Shown here in pieces: positions 8,495-18,315 of a DNA stretch of 64,000 nt; position 1 is the stretch's first letter, and every line of letters begins with the position of its first letter. This DNA comes from Myxococcus stipitatus. Its GTDB lineage: Bacteria; Myxococcota; Myxococcia; Myxococcales; Myxococcaceae. The notes below the pieces were generated by a model, which saw only the letters and a list, made by a program, of their open reading frames with translations, searched no databases and was not told where the DNA came from. The stretch covers positions 682,001 to 746,000 of the forward strand of contig NZ_JAKCFI010000003.1 in the NCBI RefSeq assembly GCF_021412625.1. The letters run 5' to 3'. Position numbers and translations under genes: made by a program.

Positions 8495-10420
8495 TCAGAA
8501 GGCGCCGAACTCCTCCTCCAGGTGCTTGCGCATCAGCGCGGGCCTGCGTCGCGCGGCGTCACGCAGACGCTCGACCTCTCCCAGCCAGGCGCCCACGGAC
8601 GGGGGGAGCCGCCAGCGCGAGATGTGCTCGTCCATCTCCGGCGCGAGCCGCGCCGCGGACGCCTCGATGGCCGCGAGGACCCGGGGCGTGGCGAAGGTGT
8701 TCTCCAGGTGCCAGACGAAGCGGGCGAGGAAGCGGGCCCTGAAGTGGGGCACCTTCAGCAGCTGCCTGAACAGGAGGACGAACGGCTGGGGGATGAGCGG
8801 GTCGTGGAGCACGCGGGCCAGCGTGTTGCTCTCCGGCGGGAGGTTGAAGCACGCGTCCAGGTCGTAGACGAGCCAGCGCCAGCGCCCGTCGCCCTTGCCT
8901 GACAGGGGGCCGCCCTCTTCCGCGCGATAACGCCAGACCTTGTAGTTGTTGGAGGGCCAGTCCTCGTTGCCGAAGAAGAGCTGCGCGGCGTGGTAGTCGA
9001 TGAACTCGTCCACGTCGATGCGCTCGGCGACGTACGCGTAGTGCTCGGGCACGCCCAGGTCGTGGGTGCGCACGTACTCGAGCAGGTCGTGGTAGGGGAT
9101 GGCGTCCTCGGGCCTGCCCACCTCCACCGTGCCCATCCCCTCCAGGACGACGACCTTCTCCCGGTCGAGCCCCTCGTGGTGCGCGGCGAAGTAGTACTCG
9201 TCATAGCGCTCGCGCAGGTCGTGCTGTCCCCAGTACTCCCCGTCGAGGAACACCACGATGGTGCGGCACGCCTGCAAGGGCAGGTCGAGGTCGCGCAGCA
9301 GGCCCTGGAGCGTGCAGTCCTTGAGGCGGGAGAAGAGGAGGTCCTGGCCGCCGTTGCGCAGGATGAGCCGCTTGAAGTCCCGGAGCGGCAGCTCGGGGAA
9401 GAAGGGCGCCTGGAAGGTGGCGGGGCCGTAGGACTCCTTCGCGTACAGCCGCAGGCCCTTCTGCGGGAGCGCCGCGCTGCCGGAGCCGTGGATGCGCACG
9501 CCCGCGTCCTGGGCGAGCACGCGCCGGCCCGTGGCGTCGAACCACTCGACGTGGATGGGGCGCTCCCAGGCCTCGCCCTTCTCCATGTAGTTGCCCGTTC
9601 CCCAGTAGGTCTCCCACTCCGGGTGCTCGGCGTGCATGCGGCCGGGGACGTAGATGCCGGCGTCGAAGTCGAAGAAGTTCCCGGGCGCCGTCACCAGCGA
9701 CATCACGGGCAGCGTGTAGGCCGCGCGTCCCACCAGATAGGTCCGGGTCTGGATGGGGCCCACGGGCGTGTCGCCCTCGAACTGTCGGAAGCGCACCACC
9801 GTCGCGAGGGTGACCTCTCCCTCGGGAGGCTGCCAGCGCCACAGCGCCGGTGACTCCTCGGGGTTGGTGGGGATGTGGCTGAGCGGCGCGGAGTCGCCCT
9901 TGCGGCCCAGCAGGACCAGGGGCCCGGCATAGACGGGGGAGGCGCGGGTGGGAGGGGAGCCGTCCAGCGTGTAGTGCGTCGTCCCGGTCTGGGGGATGGG
10001 CAGCGAGAGCAGGGTGGGGCGGTTGTAGAGGTTCGCGTCGTCGACGGCGGAGCGCCGCTGGAAGTCGACGCGGGCCCGCGCCTGGGCGCCCGTGCTGTCG
10101 TGGGCGACGACCCGCAGGGAGTGGCTGTTCTCGTTGGGCGTCCAGGAGAGGGTCCAGGTGTTCGAGGAGATGCGCGCCTCGCCGATGAGCCGCGTGCCCT
10201 CGAACACCTCGACGCGGGTGAAGGGCGCGTCACCCTCCAGGGTTCCGCGCAGCAGGTGTCGGGTGTTGTCCATCGACTGGAGGGTGACGGTGGGCGCGGT
10301 CGTGGCCTGTCGTGGGGGCGGGACGGGCGCGTGGGCGTGTGCGGAGGGCGCGAAGGCGGAGCAGGCGAGCAGGGTTGCGAGCGCCAGGGGGAGGGGCGTT
10401 TTCAGGTGCGTGCCGGGCAT
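8495..10420 (-). CDS. Secreted CotH-family kinase-like protein
   Basis: A 641-residue exported protein of the CotH family (spore-coat CotH of Bacillus is an atypical Ser/Thr protein kinase). The start at 10420 gives a clean signal peptide ending at SAHAHA; the open frame upstream is out of character. After a beta-rich segment with a chitobiase-like HYTLDGSPPT motif comes the CotH domain, with VRIHGSGSAALPQKGLRL, the RLILRNGG region and a DLDACFNLP motif resembling the metal-binding DxD of the family. It is on the same strand and only 33 bases upstream of the moxR gene, so it may be co-transcribed. The product would act outside the cytoplasm whereas the MoxR operon products look cytoplasmic, so a functional link is uncertain. 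Confidence 0.85.
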   Translation of the reverse strand: MPGTHLKTPLPLALATLLACSAFAPSAHAHAPVPPPRQATTAPTVTLQSMDNTRHLLRGTLEGDAPFTRVEVFEGTRLIGEARISSNTWTLSWTPNENSHSLRVVAHDSTGAQARARVDFQRRSAVDDANLYNRPTLLSLPIPQTGTTHYTLDGSPPTRASPVYAGPLVLLGRKGDSAPLSHIPTNPEESPALWRWQPPEGEVTLATVVRFRQFEGDTPVGPIQTRTYLVGRAAYTLPVMSLVTAPGNFFDFDAGIYVPGRMHAEHPEWETYWGTGNYMEKGEAWERPIHVEWFDATGRRVLAQDAGVRIHGSGSAALPQKGLRLYAKESYGPATFQAPFFPELPLRDFKRLILRNGGQDLLFSRLKDCTLQGLLRDLDLPLQACRTIVVFLDGEYWGQHDLRERYDEYYFAAHHEGLDREKVVVLEGMGTVEVGRPEDAIPYHDLLEYVRTHDLGVPEHYAYVAERIDVDEFIDYHAAQLFFGNEDWPSNNYKVWRYRAEEGGPLSGKGDGRWRWLVYDLDACFNLPPESNTLARVLHDPLIPQPFVLLFRQLLKVPHFRARFLARFVWHLENTFATPRVLAAIEASAARLAPEMDEHISRWRLPPSVGAWLGEVERLRDAARRRPALMRKHLEEEFGAF

Positions 10421-10552
10421 GGCTGCGATTGATGGGCATGCGCGCGGGACGAAGCGGACGTTGCCGTGGCCGGGTGAACGGCGCGGCGGCGCGGCTTGCG
10501 CGGAGGCGACAGCGGTATTGGACTTCGCGGACGCTGGGCGGGCGACGGGCAT

Positions 10553-11200
10553 CTACAGCGTGACGAGGCCCATCCGCGCGGCGCGGACGACGGCCTCCGT
10601 GCGGCGCTGGACACCCAGCTTGGAGAGCACCGCGTTGACGTGGAACTTGGCCGTGTGGTCGCTGATGGAGAGCCGGTCCGCGATGGCCTTGTTCGACAGG
10701 CCCTCCGCGAGCAGGGCCAGCACCTCGCGCTCCCGGGGCGTCAGGGCGTCCGGGCCCAGGCTGCCCGCGCGAGCGGAGGACCCCGCGCGGACGGGCGCGC
10801 GCGACTCCGCGAGCCCGGGCTCGTAGACGACGAGGCCCCGGGAGACGGCCATGAGCGCCGCGACGAGCGGCGCGGGGGCCACGTCGCGGAACAGCAGTCC
10901 TCGCGCCCCCGCCGCGACGGCCTGCTCCCCCACGCTCTCGTCCGTCACCAGCGCGAGCAGGGGCGCGCCCAGCTCCGGCGCCTCCAGCCGGGCCTCCGGG
11001 TCCGGAGGGCGCAGGCCGGTGTCCCAGAGCACCACGTCCGGCGCCTCGCCGCGCGAGGACTCCAGCTCGTCCCGAGTCCCCGCGGCGACCACCAGCAGCT
11101 CGGCCCCCTGCTCTCCCAGCACCCGGGAGAGCGCTCCCCGGGCGAGCGGATCCTCCGCGACGAGCATCAGGCGAAGGGGGGCGAGGGAGGTGTCCAACAC
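10553..11200 (-). CDS. NarL/LuxR-type response regulator
   Basis: About 215 residues: an N-terminal receiver-like domain and a C-terminal LuxR helix-turn-helix ([25 protein letters not shown], then [16 protein letters not shown]). The receiver keeps an acidic AED pocket and an Asp in LWDTGL, but the conserved Lys of the GxxGYLLKD segment is replaced (GARGLLFRD), so it may be non-canonical or phosphorylation-independent. I prefer the GTG at 11200, which has GGAAGAGG four bases upstream; a GTG at 11224 is also possible. There is no sensor kinase next to it. An inverted repeat upstream (11234-11267) could be its own operator. Confidence 0.85.
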   Translation of the reverse strand: MLDTSLAPLRLMLVAEDPLARGALSRVLGEQGAELLVVAAGTRDELESSRGEAPDVVLWDTGLRPPDPEARLEAPELGAPLLALVTDESVGEQAVAAGARGLLFRDVAPAPLVAALMAVSRGLVVYEPGLAESRAPVRAGSSARAGSLGPDALTPREREVLALLAEGLSNKAIADRLSISDHTAKFHVNAVLSKLGVQRRTEAVVRAARMGLVTL

Positions 11201-11233
11201 GAGACCTCTTCCATAACCAGCCACGTCCCCTGG

Positions 11234-11267
11234 CGCTCGCGGGGGTGGTGAATCCCTGGCGCGAGCG
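11234..11267. promoter_or_regulatory. Inverted repeat between regulator and S41 gene
   Basis: A perfect 8-base inverted repeat, CGCTCGCG at 11234-11241 and CGCGAGCG at 11260-11267, lies in the divergent region between the LuxR-type regulator and the S41 protease gene. The block CCCTGGCGC is also directly repeated (11228 and 11255). It could be an operator, but the high GC content makes chance palindromes common. Confidence 0.3.
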
Positions 11268-11354
11268 GGCGGGCGTGGCTGTTAGCGTGTGCGCGGAGAG
11301 GTCATGTCCGGACCGCTCGCCGTCCATGAAGAAGTCTGAAGGAGGCCTCGAGGC

Positions 11355-12572
11355 ATGAAGGGTCGACGTCCCTGGCGCGAGGGGAAGCGCGCGCGCCTGG
11401 CGCTCCTGGTGGGCTGCCTGTTGTTCGCCACGAGCCTCCAGGCCGCGCCGCCGCCGTCCTACGCGAAGCTCGGCGACGAGGTGGTCGCGTTCGTGCGCAC
11501 CCGGTTCTACGACGCGGAGCGCGGCGAGGCGTGGGCCACGAGGCACCAGGACTACGGCGACGCGGCCACCAGCGCCGAGGACTTCGAGCGGCGCACCACC
11601 GAGGCGCTCGCGGAGCTGAAGGCGTCGCACACCGCCTACCTTCCGCGCGGCAGCGAGGGCCACGCGGCCCTCTCAGCCATCTTCCAGCGCTACCTGAAGC
11701 TCGCGCGCGTCGAGGCGCCCTCCATCGGCGCCGACATCCAGCGGACCCCCGAGGGCTTCTTCCTCCGCCACGTCTTCGTCGGCGGCCCCGCCGCGAAGGG
11801 GGGCCTGCTGCGCGGAGACCGGCTATTGTCCGTGGAGGGCAGGCCCTTCGTGTCGCTCGCCGCCCTCGCGCCACGCGTGGGCAAGCCCACCCGCTTCACC
11901 GTCGAGCGCACCCGGGGTGGCGAACCCCTCGTCCTCACCGTCACGCCGCGCCGCGTGAATCCGAAGACGGAGTGGCTGGAGAACCAGCAGGCCAGCTCCC
12001 GCGTCGTCGAGCGCGACGGGCGCCGCGTGGCCTACCAGCAGCTCTATTCCTGCGCGGGCCCCGAGCACCAGGAGAAGCTCGAGGAAGGTCTCCAGGGTGA
12101 CTTCGCCCAGGCGGACGCGCTCGTCATCGACTTCCGGGACGGCTGGGGCGGCTGCAATCCCCAGTTCCTCAACCTCTTCGACCGCGCCGTGCCTGTCTTC
12201 ACCGGCATCCGCCGTGACGGCTCGCGCAACACCTGGACGCCCACCTGGCGCAAGCCCGTGGTGCTGCTCGTCAACGGCAACTCCCGCAGCGGCAAGGAGC
12301 TGGTCGCCCACGCCATGAAGCGCCACGGCCTGGCCACCCTCGTCGGAGAGCGCACCGCGGGCGCCGTGCTCGCGGGCACTCCGCTGCGGCTGTCCAATGG
12401 CGATCTGCTCTACCTCGCCGTCGAGGACATCGAGGTGGACGGCGCGCGGCTGGAGGGGAGGGGCGTCCCGGTGGACGTGGAGGTCGTGGACACGCTGCCG
12501 TTCGCCGCGGGGAAGGACGCGCAGCTCGACAAGGCCCTGGAGGTCGCCGCGAAGGCCGCCGCCGCGCCGTGA
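11355..12572 (+). CDS. Exported PDZ-S41 family peptidase-like protein
   Basis: A 405-residue protein with a basic N-terminus and a hydrophobic signal segment (LALLVGCLLFATSLQA), so it acts outside the cytoplasm. A PDZ-like region (GGPAAKGGLLRGDRLLSVEG) precedes an S41 peptidase core. The nucleophile serine is conserved in NGNSRSGKE. The lysine used by CtpA-type S41 enzymes is absent (GERTAGAVLAG), as in the other S41 branch, so the catalytic partner is different or activity is lost. The start has GGAGG nine bases upstream. It is divergent from the LuxR-type regulator and convergent with the next gene, five bases away. Confidence 0.85.
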   Translation: MKGRRPWREGKRARLALLVGCLLFATSLQAAPPPSYAKLGDEVVAFVRTRFYDAERGEAWATRHQDYGDAATSAEDFERRTTEALAELKASHTAYLPRGSEGHAALSAIFQRYLKLARVEAPSIGADIQRTPEGFFLRHVFVGGPAAKGGLLRGDRLLSVEGRPFVSLAALAPRVGKPTRFTVERTRGGEPLVLTVTPRRVNPKTEWLENQQASSRVVERDGRRVAYQQLYSCAGPEHQEKLEEGLQGDFAQADALVIDFRDGWGGCNPQFLNLFDRAVPVFTGIRRDGSRNTWTPTWRKPVVLLVNGNSRSGKELVAHAMKRHGLATLVGERTAGAVLAGTPLRLSNGDLLYLAVEDIEVDGARLEGRGVPVDVEVVDTLPFAAGKDAQLDKALEVAAKAAAAP

Positions 12573-12576
12573 GTCC

Positions 12577-12945
12577 TCAGGCGCGCGAGGACCACCACAG
12601 CCAGCCCAGGCCCGCGACCAGCGTCCCCAGCATGCCCAGGATGCCCCACGTCAGGATGGAGCACCCGGGGGATGCGCTGGAGACGACGGGCAGCTTCCGC
12701 GTCTTCAGCTCCTCCACCAGCTCCGTCAGCTTCTGGGTGTCGTACGCGAGCGGTTCGCCCTGGCGGAGCTTCCGGCCCAGCTCCGTCAGCTCCCGCTCCG
12801 AGTAGAACCGCTCCGACAGGAGCAGGCTGCGTGCCTGGAGCATCCGGTCCGTTCCGGCGCGCGCGGGGTCCAGCCCACAACCCTCGCACGGCGTGAACGC
12901 CCCCTCCTTCGTTTCGCCGCATCCGACGCAGACGGCAAAGTTCAT
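12577..12945 (-). CDS. Small zinc-ribbon protein with C-terminal membrane anchor
   Basis: A 122-residue protein. The N-terminus carries two paired cysteines (CVGCGE, then CEGCGLD), a zinc-ribbon pattern. A charged helical middle (SERELTELGRKLRQGE) and one hydrophobic segment near the C-terminus (ILTWGILGMLGTLVAGLGWLW) follow. The likely topology is a cytoplasmic zinc ribbon tethered by a tail anchor. Function unknown. I start at 12945, where the cysteine motif begins, rather than at the earlier in-frame codon. Confidence 0.7.
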   Translation of the reverse strand: MNFAVCVGCGETKEGAFTPCEGCGLDPARAGTDRMLQARSLLLSERFYSERELTELGRKLRQGEPLAYDTQKLTELVEELKTRKLPVVSSASPGCSILTWGILGMLGTLVAGLGWLWWSSRA

Positions 12946-12999
12946 GGAGGGCATCCTAGCGCGACACCCCGGGTGGGCTTCCACGGCCTCCCGGTGAGT

Positions 13000-14076
13000 T
13001 CACGCCAGGGTGACGCCGTGGCCGGGCGCGTCCGGGTCGAGGTCCAGTTTTGCACCCGAATAACGGATGCCACCCTGAAACGGATGGCGCGCGATGAACA
13101 GCGGCGTGTCCAGGTCCGCGTAGGTGAAGCCGCCCAGCCCCGCGGCCAGGTGCGCCGACGCGCTCATCGCCAGCACGCTCTCCACCATGCCGCCCACCAT
13201 CAGCTCCAGGCCCGCCGCGCGCGCCAGGCTCCACATGGTCAGCGCCTCCACGACGCCGCACTTCATCGTCTTGATGTTGATGCCGTGCGCGGCCTGCTCG
13301 CGGATGAGCCGCAGCACGTCCCTGGCCGAGCGCGCCGACTCGTCGGCGCACACGCGCACGCGCGAGCGGCGCGACACCTCCGCCAGGCCCGCGAAGTCGG
13401 AGGCGGGCACCGGCTGCTCCAGCAGCGCCAGCGGCACGCCCGCGCGCTCCAGCTCCTTCAGGAAGGCCAGCGCCTCCGCCACGTCGTAGCCGCCGTTGGC
13501 GTCCGCGAAGAGGCGCGCCTGGGGCGCCACCTGGTGGATGGCCACCATCCGCGCGGCGTCCTCGTCCGGCGCCAGGGCCCCCACCTTCACCTTCAACGTG
13601 GAGATGCCGCGCCCCAGGATGGCGCGCGCGGACTGCGCCGCGTGCGTCACGTCGCCCGCCGTCACCGTCATGTCGATGTCCAGCGTCGTCCCCGCGCCGC
13701 CGAACAACACGGAGAGCGGCACGCGGTGGTGCCGCGCCAGCGCGTCCAGCATCGCCATCTCCACGCCCGCCCTGGCCGCCGGCGCCAGGGGCAGCACGTC
13801 CCCGAGCCACTCCGACAGCGGCCGCCACGCGCGCACGTCCTTCCCCGGGAGCGTGGCGCGCAGGGGCTCCAGCGCCGCCAGCGTGCTCGCCTGCGTCTCG
13901 CCGCTCACCGCCGGGAAGGGCGCGGCCTCCCCCAGCCCCACCGTGCCGTCCGCCAACGTCAGCGTCACCAGCACGTTCTGCGCGACGTGCTGCGCGCCCG
14001 TGGCGATGGCGAAGGGCTCCGTCAACGGCAGGTCCAGCGCGGAGAAGCTCACGGCGGTGATGAGGGTGGGCGTCAT
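13000..14076 (-). CDS. Enolase-superfamily dipeptide epimerase (L-Ala-D/L-Glu epimerase-like)
   Basis: A 358-residue member of the muconate-lactonizing-enzyme/enolase superfamily, in the dipeptide epimerase branch that recycles murein peptides or epimerises other dipeptides. The superfamily residues are all visible: KxK base in LKVKVG, metal ligands Asp in FADANGGY, Glu in LEQPV and Asp in CADES, and the opposite-face Lys in NIKTMKCG. The start was set at 14076; a start eight codons earlier is possible but lacks a ribosome site. No peptide-uptake genes are adjacent. Substrate specificity (Ala-Glu or another dipeptide) cannot be told from sequence alone. Confidence 0.85.
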   Translation of the reverse strand: MTPTLITAVSFSALDLPLTEPFAIATGAQHVAQNVLVTLTLADGTVGLGEAAPFPAVSGETQASTLAALEPLRATLPGKDVRAWRPLSEWLGDVLPLAPAARAGVEMAMLDALARHHRVPLSVLFGGAGTTLDIDMTVTAGDVTHAAQSARAILGRGISTLKVKVGALAPDEDAARMVAIHQVAPQARLFADANGGYDVAEALAFLKELERAGVPLALLEQPVPASDFAGLAEVSRRSRVRVCADESARSARDVLRLIREQAAHGINIKTMKCGVVEALTMWSLARAAGLELMVGGMVESVLAMSASAHLAAGLGGFTYADLDTPLFIARHPFQGGIRYSGAKLDLDPDAPGHGVTLA

Positions 14077-14151
14077 GTCGGAGGTCGCATCCTGGCGCAT
14101 CGTGCAATCGAGCGCGAGAATGACGGGAATGGCCGGTTCCTCGAGGCGACG

Positions 14152-14475
<324 letters not shown>

Positions 14476-14574
14476 CTATTGTCGTCCTGGTTCGGAACGA
14501 CTCTGGTCGCACTGGCCTCCGTGAGCCAGTTGGCCTGTGTCCGTTGTCCTTCCCACACCCCTGGAGCGCGCAGC

Positions 14575-15387
14575 ATGTCGGCAGCCTCGCCACTCGCCAG
14601 TCCGGAGCCCTGGAACCTCGTCGCGCCCGAGTACGTGCGCGAGCTGATGCCCGTGTTCGAGACCTTCGCCCGGGAGGCGCTCTCGCGCGCGGCGGTGGGC
14701 GAGGGCTCGCGCGTGCTCGACGTGGCGTCGGGCCCCGGCACGCTGTCGCTGCTGGCGGCGCGGGCGGGCGCGCGCGTGACGGCCGTGGACTTCGCGGCCC
14801 GCATGATTGCCGCGCTCCAGGAGCGCACCGCGAGCGAGGGGCTCGCCATCGAGGCGCTCACCGGCGACGGCATGGCCCTGCCCTGGAGGGAGCGGCCGTT
14901 CGACGCGGCGTTCTCGCTGTTCGGGCTGATGTTCTTCCCGGACCGGCTAAGGGGTTTCCGCGAGCTGCACCGCTCGCTCGTCCCGGGCGGGCGGGCCGCC
15001 GTGTCGAGTTGGATGCCCATGGAGCGCTCACCGGCGATGAACAGCGTATACAAGTGCTTCGCCGAGCTGATGGACGGCGGCGGGGCGCCGCGCGACGGGA
15101 TGATGCCGTTGTCGGACCCCGCGACGTGCCAGCGCGAGATGAGCGAGGCGGGCTTCGTGGACGTCCAGGTCCACGAGGTGAGCGCGCGGGTGGACTACGC
15201 CTCGACGGAGGCCATGGTGGACGCGATGGTGCGCTCCAGCGCTCCCGTCGTGCTCGCTCGCGCCGCGCTCGGCGAGCGGTGGCCCGGCCTCCAGCGGACG
15301 CTCGTGGAGAAGGTCAGCGCCGAGCTGGGCCCGGGCCCGCAGGTCTTCCTCTTCAATGCCTACCTCACGGTGGGGGCGCGCCGCTGA
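14575..15387 (+). CDS. SAM-dependent class I methyltransferase
   Basis: 270 residues with a Rossmann-type methyltransferase core: motif I VLDVASGPGTLSLLAAR, an acidic motif II (VTAVDFAARMI), motif III GDGMALPW and motif IV FDAAFSLFGLMFF. This resembles the UbiE/Methyltransf_11 group, small-molecule O- or C-methyltransferases. The ATG at 14575 is preceded by GGAG. No biosynthetic cluster surrounds it, so the substrate is unknown. Confidence 0.85.
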   Translation: MSAASPLASPEPWNLVAPEYVRELMPVFETFAREALSRAAVGEGSRVLDVASGPGTLSLLAARAGARVTAVDFAARMIAALQERTASEGLAIEALTGDGMALPWRERPFDAAFSLFGLMFFPDRLRGFRELHRSLVPGGRAAVSSWMPMERSPAMNSVYKCFAELMDGGGAPRDGMMPLSDPATCQREMSEAGFVDVQVHEVSARVDYASTEAMVDAMVRSSAPVVLARAALGERWPGLQRTLVEKVSAELGPGPQVFLFNAYLTVGARR

Positions 15388-15615
15388 GCACGCGCGCGCA
15401 CGTGACTCGAGGGATTTCCTGACGCGCGTCCTCGCGAGGGTCCCCCGATACCTCACGGAGGATGTCGGCGGATGCGCACCCGAGATCCTCGCTTGTGCCT
15501 GTTGTCCTTTCATGGCGACATGCGGGGACTCCGGACGTTTCCGAGATTTGTGGTTCCCCCAGGGGGCTTGGAGGAAATGCCTCCGGGCCATGCATCCGCC
15601 CGGAGTGTGCGTGAC

Positions 15616-17628
15616 ATGTCGGCGACGGACTCCAGACAGCCGAGGGCGGGCGCGGACACGCTGTTGGCGGCGCTGGAGGAGGCCGAGCGGCACGACTCCG
15701 AGGGCTGCATGGTGTTGCTCGCCGTGCGCGACGACGCTGGAGCCATCGTCGACTTCGAGTGGTTGTGGGCCAACCCCGCCGCGGCGCAGGCGTTGCGGCT
15801 GGGACCGGAGCCGCTGAAGGGGCGCAGGTTGGGCGAGCTGCCCTCGGGGCTGGGCGGTCGGCTGGCGGTGCTGCGGCACGTGGTGGAGTCGGGGCGTCCG
15901 GCCGCGGACAGCTTCCCGGAAGGGGACGCGGTGCTGCATGGCACGGCGGTGCCGCTGCGCGACGGGGTGCTCCTGCGCCTGCGCGACGTGACCAGCGCGC
16001 TGCGCGTGGAGGAGGGCCTGCGCGACACGCTGGACTGGGTGCGCGACGTGCTGGAGAGCACGCCCGAGGCGTTCTTCACGGTGGACGCCGAGTGGCGCAT
16101 CACCTACGTCAACCGGCAGGCGGCCGAAATCACCGGGCGCTCGCAGGAGCAGGTGTTCCGCCGCGTGCTGTGGCAGGCGTGCCCGGAGCTGGTGGGCACG
16201 GTGTTCGAGCGCGAGCTGCGCCGCGTGGCCGAGCAGAGCTCCTCCGCCGTCTTCGAGGTGCGCTCGTCCCAGGAGCGCTGGCACGAGGTGCACGCGTGGT
16301 GCTCCGGACAGAACCTGTCTGTCTTTTCCCGTGACATCACCGGGAAGAAGCGCGCCGAGGCCGAGCGCGACGCGCTGCTCACCCGCGAGCACTCCGGCCG
16401 TCTGGAGGCGGAGGCCCTGGTGCGCGAGCGCACGCAGGAGCTGGTCGACGCGCGCGAGCGCCTGGTGCAGTCGGAGAAGCTGGCCATGGCGGGGCAGCTC
16501 GCCGAGGGCGTGGGCCACGAAATCAACAACCCCCTCTCGTACGTCAGCGGCAACCTCCAGTTCGCGCTGGAGCAGCTGGAGCAGCTGGACGGGGGCGGGA
16601 TGAAGGGCACGCCGCTGGGCGAGGCGTTGGAGGCGCTGCGTGAGGCGCGCGAGGGCGCCGAGCGCATCCGCGTCATCGTCCGCGACCTGCAGACGTTCGC
16701 CCGCGCGGACGAGCCCCGCCTGTCGCCGGTGGACGTGCACGCGGCGCTGGAGTTCGGCCTGTCCATGGCGATGCCGCACCTGCGCTACCGCGCGGAGGTG
16801 GTGCGGCGCTACGCGACGGTGCCCACCGTCATGGCGCACGAGGCGCGGCTGGGGCAGGTGTTCCTGCACCTGCTGGTCAACGCGGCGCTGGCGATTCCGG
16901 AAGGGGACTTCACGCACCACCGCGTCACGCTCACCACGCGGGCGGACGGGCCGTGGGTGGTGGTGGAGGTGGAGGACACGGGCCACGGGATGACGCCGGA
17001 GGTCCAGGCGCGCGCCTTCGAGCCCTTCTTCACCACGCGGCCCATCGGCTCGGGCAGCGGGCTGGGGTTGTCGACGAGCCTGGGCATGGTGCGCAGCATG
17101 CGCGGCGAGCTGACCGTCACCAGTACGCCCGGGGCGGGGAGCACCTTCCGGGTGCGGCTCCCCGTCGCGGCGGCGGCGAGCATCCAGGACGCCTCGCGCG
17201 CGTCGCATGAGGTGCCGGTGCGCAAGCGGGTGCTGGTGGTGGACGACGAGCCGCAGCTGGCGTCGCTGCTGCATCGGCTGTTGGGACGGCACCACGAGGT
17301 GGTGGTGGTGCACAGCGGGCGCGAGGCACTGGAGTTGCTGGTGCGCGACGACGACTTCGACCGCGTCTTCTGCGACCTGATGATGGCGGACGTGACGGGG
17401 ATGGACCTGCACGCGGCGCTGATGGCGCGGCGGCCGCACCTCCTGTCGCGCTTCGTCTTCATGACGGGGGGCGCGTTCACGGAGCGGGCGCGGAGCTTCC
17501 TCCAGTCCGTGCCGCTGCCGCGCATCGAGAAGCCGTTCGACCCCGGGACGCTGCGGGCGCTGGTGGAGGGGGCGCCGCCACGCGTGGATGCCGTCGAGGC
17601 ACCGGCGCGCGTGGCGGGCGGGAGTTGA
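15616..17628 (+). CDS. Hybrid histidine kinase with PAS domains and C-terminal receiver
   Basis: About 670 residues with no membrane segment, so a cytoplasmic sensor. It contains a PAS-like N-terminal region, a second PAS domain (LESTPEAFFTVDAEWRITYVN), a coiled coil, and a NtrB-type phosphoacceptor GVGHEINNPLSYVSG (His about residue 301). An HATPase domain (NAALAIPEG, DTGHGM, GSGLGLSTS) and a C-terminal receiver (VLVVDDEP, phospho-acceptor Asp about 587 in FCDLMM, Lys in IEKPF) complete it. The receiver implies an internal phosphorelay to another protein. I start at the ATG at 15616 with GGAG ten bases upstream; in-frame ATGs further up have poor context. The stop abuts that of the next, convergent gene. 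Confidence 0.9.
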   Translation: MSATDSRQPRAGADTLLAALEEAERHDSEGCMVLLAVRDDAGAIVDFEWLWANPAAAQALRLGPEPLKGRRLGELPSGLGGRLAVLRHVVESGRPAADSFPEGDAVLHGTAVPLRDGVLLRLRDVTSALRVEEGLRDTLDWVRDVLESTPEAFFTVDAEWRITYVNRQAAEITGRSQEQVFRRVLWQACPELVGTVFERELRRVAEQSSSAVFEVRSSQERWHEVHAWCSGQNLSVFSRDITGKKRAEAERDALLTREHSGRLEAEALVRERTQELVDARERLVQSEKLAMAGQLAEGVGHEINNPLSYVSGNLQFALEQLEQLDGGGMKGTPLGEALEALREAREGAERIRVIVRDLQTFARADEPRLSPVDVHAALEFGLSMAMPHLRYRAEVVRRYATVPTVMAHEARLGQVFLHLLVNAALAIPEGDFTHHRVTLTTRADGPWVVVEVEDTGHGMTPEVQARAFEPFFTTRPIGSGSGLGLSTSLGMVRSMRGELTVTSTPGAGSTFRVRLPVAAAASIQDASRASHEVPVRKRVLVVDDEPQLASLLHRLLGRHHEVVVVHSGREALELLVRDDDFDRVFCDLMMADVTGMDLHAALMARRPHLLSRFVFMTGGAFTERARSFLQSVPLPRIEKPFDPGTLRALVEGAPPRVDAVEAPARVAGGS

Positions 17629-18315
17629 CTACAGCTTCACTTCCTCGCGGTCCGGGTGGGTGATGTAGCCCGTCCCGGCGGCGACCAGCTTCTCCATCAG
17701 CTTGTCCATGCCGTTGGATCGCGCGAAGGCCATCTCGTTCTTGGTGACGCCGACCAGGGTGAGCAGCTGCACCTTGCCGCTGGGCAGCGAGAAGTGGTCG
17801 GGGCGCGAAGGGTCACGCACGAAGGCGAAGCCGCTGAGCTTGGAGTCGCCGCCGTCGAGCGTGCCCTCCACCGGGTAGCGGTGGTTGAGGGCGAAGGCGC
17901 GCATGCACACGAGGTTGTAGGCCATCATGTCCAGCAGCCGGAACACGGGCCACTTGGCCTCCTCCGGCGTGTGGATGACCATCTCGTAGCCGATGCCGCT
18001 GGGGGCGTCGTCGGGGAACTCCTCTCCGGGGGCGACGGTGAAGGGGTTGGACAGCCCGCTGGTCACATAGGTCCAGTAGGGGTAGTCCGCGCTGGGTGGG
18101 GCGACACGTACGCCCATGGGACCCCAGTTGGGGTCCGCTTCCTCGACCTGCGCGATGTCGCTCTCGATCCACGCCTGGATGGCGTCGGTCTGGTCTAGCG
18201 TGAAGACGCCTTCGTCGATGGCGCCGAACATCTTGGGGTACTCGACTTCATCGCGGTCCGCCCAGCAGTCCTCGTACCACTGGATGAAGTCCTCGTCCGT
18301 CTCCGGGGCTTTCAT
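17629..18315 (-). CDS. SUFU (suppressor of fused)-like domain protein
   Basis: 228 residues with the layout of bacterial suppressor-of-fused domain proteins: a segment with TYVTSGLSN, an EMVIHTPEEAKWPVFRLLDMMAY helix, then SLPSGKVQLLTLVGVTKNEMAFARSNG and a basic/acidic tail. Bacterial SUFU proteins are often immunity proteins of polymorphic toxin systems, but no toxin gene is adjacent. No signal peptide. GGAG lies six bases before the ATG. Its neighbour across a short gap is a SUKH-like gene on the same strand, which supports an immunity or anti-conflict role. This is inferred from family and context. Confidence 0.7.
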   Translation of the reverse strand: MKAPETDEDFIQWYEDCWADRDEVEYPKMFGAIDEGVFTLDQTDAIQAWIESDIAQVEEADPNWGPMGVRVAPPSADYPYWTYVTSGLSNPFTVAPGEEFPDDAPSGIGYEMVIHTPEEAKWPVFRLLDMMAYNLVCMRAFALNHRYPVEGTLDGGDSKLSGFAFVRDPSRPDHFSLPSGKVQLLTLVGVTKNEMAFARSNGMDKLMEKLVAAGTGYITHPDREEVKL

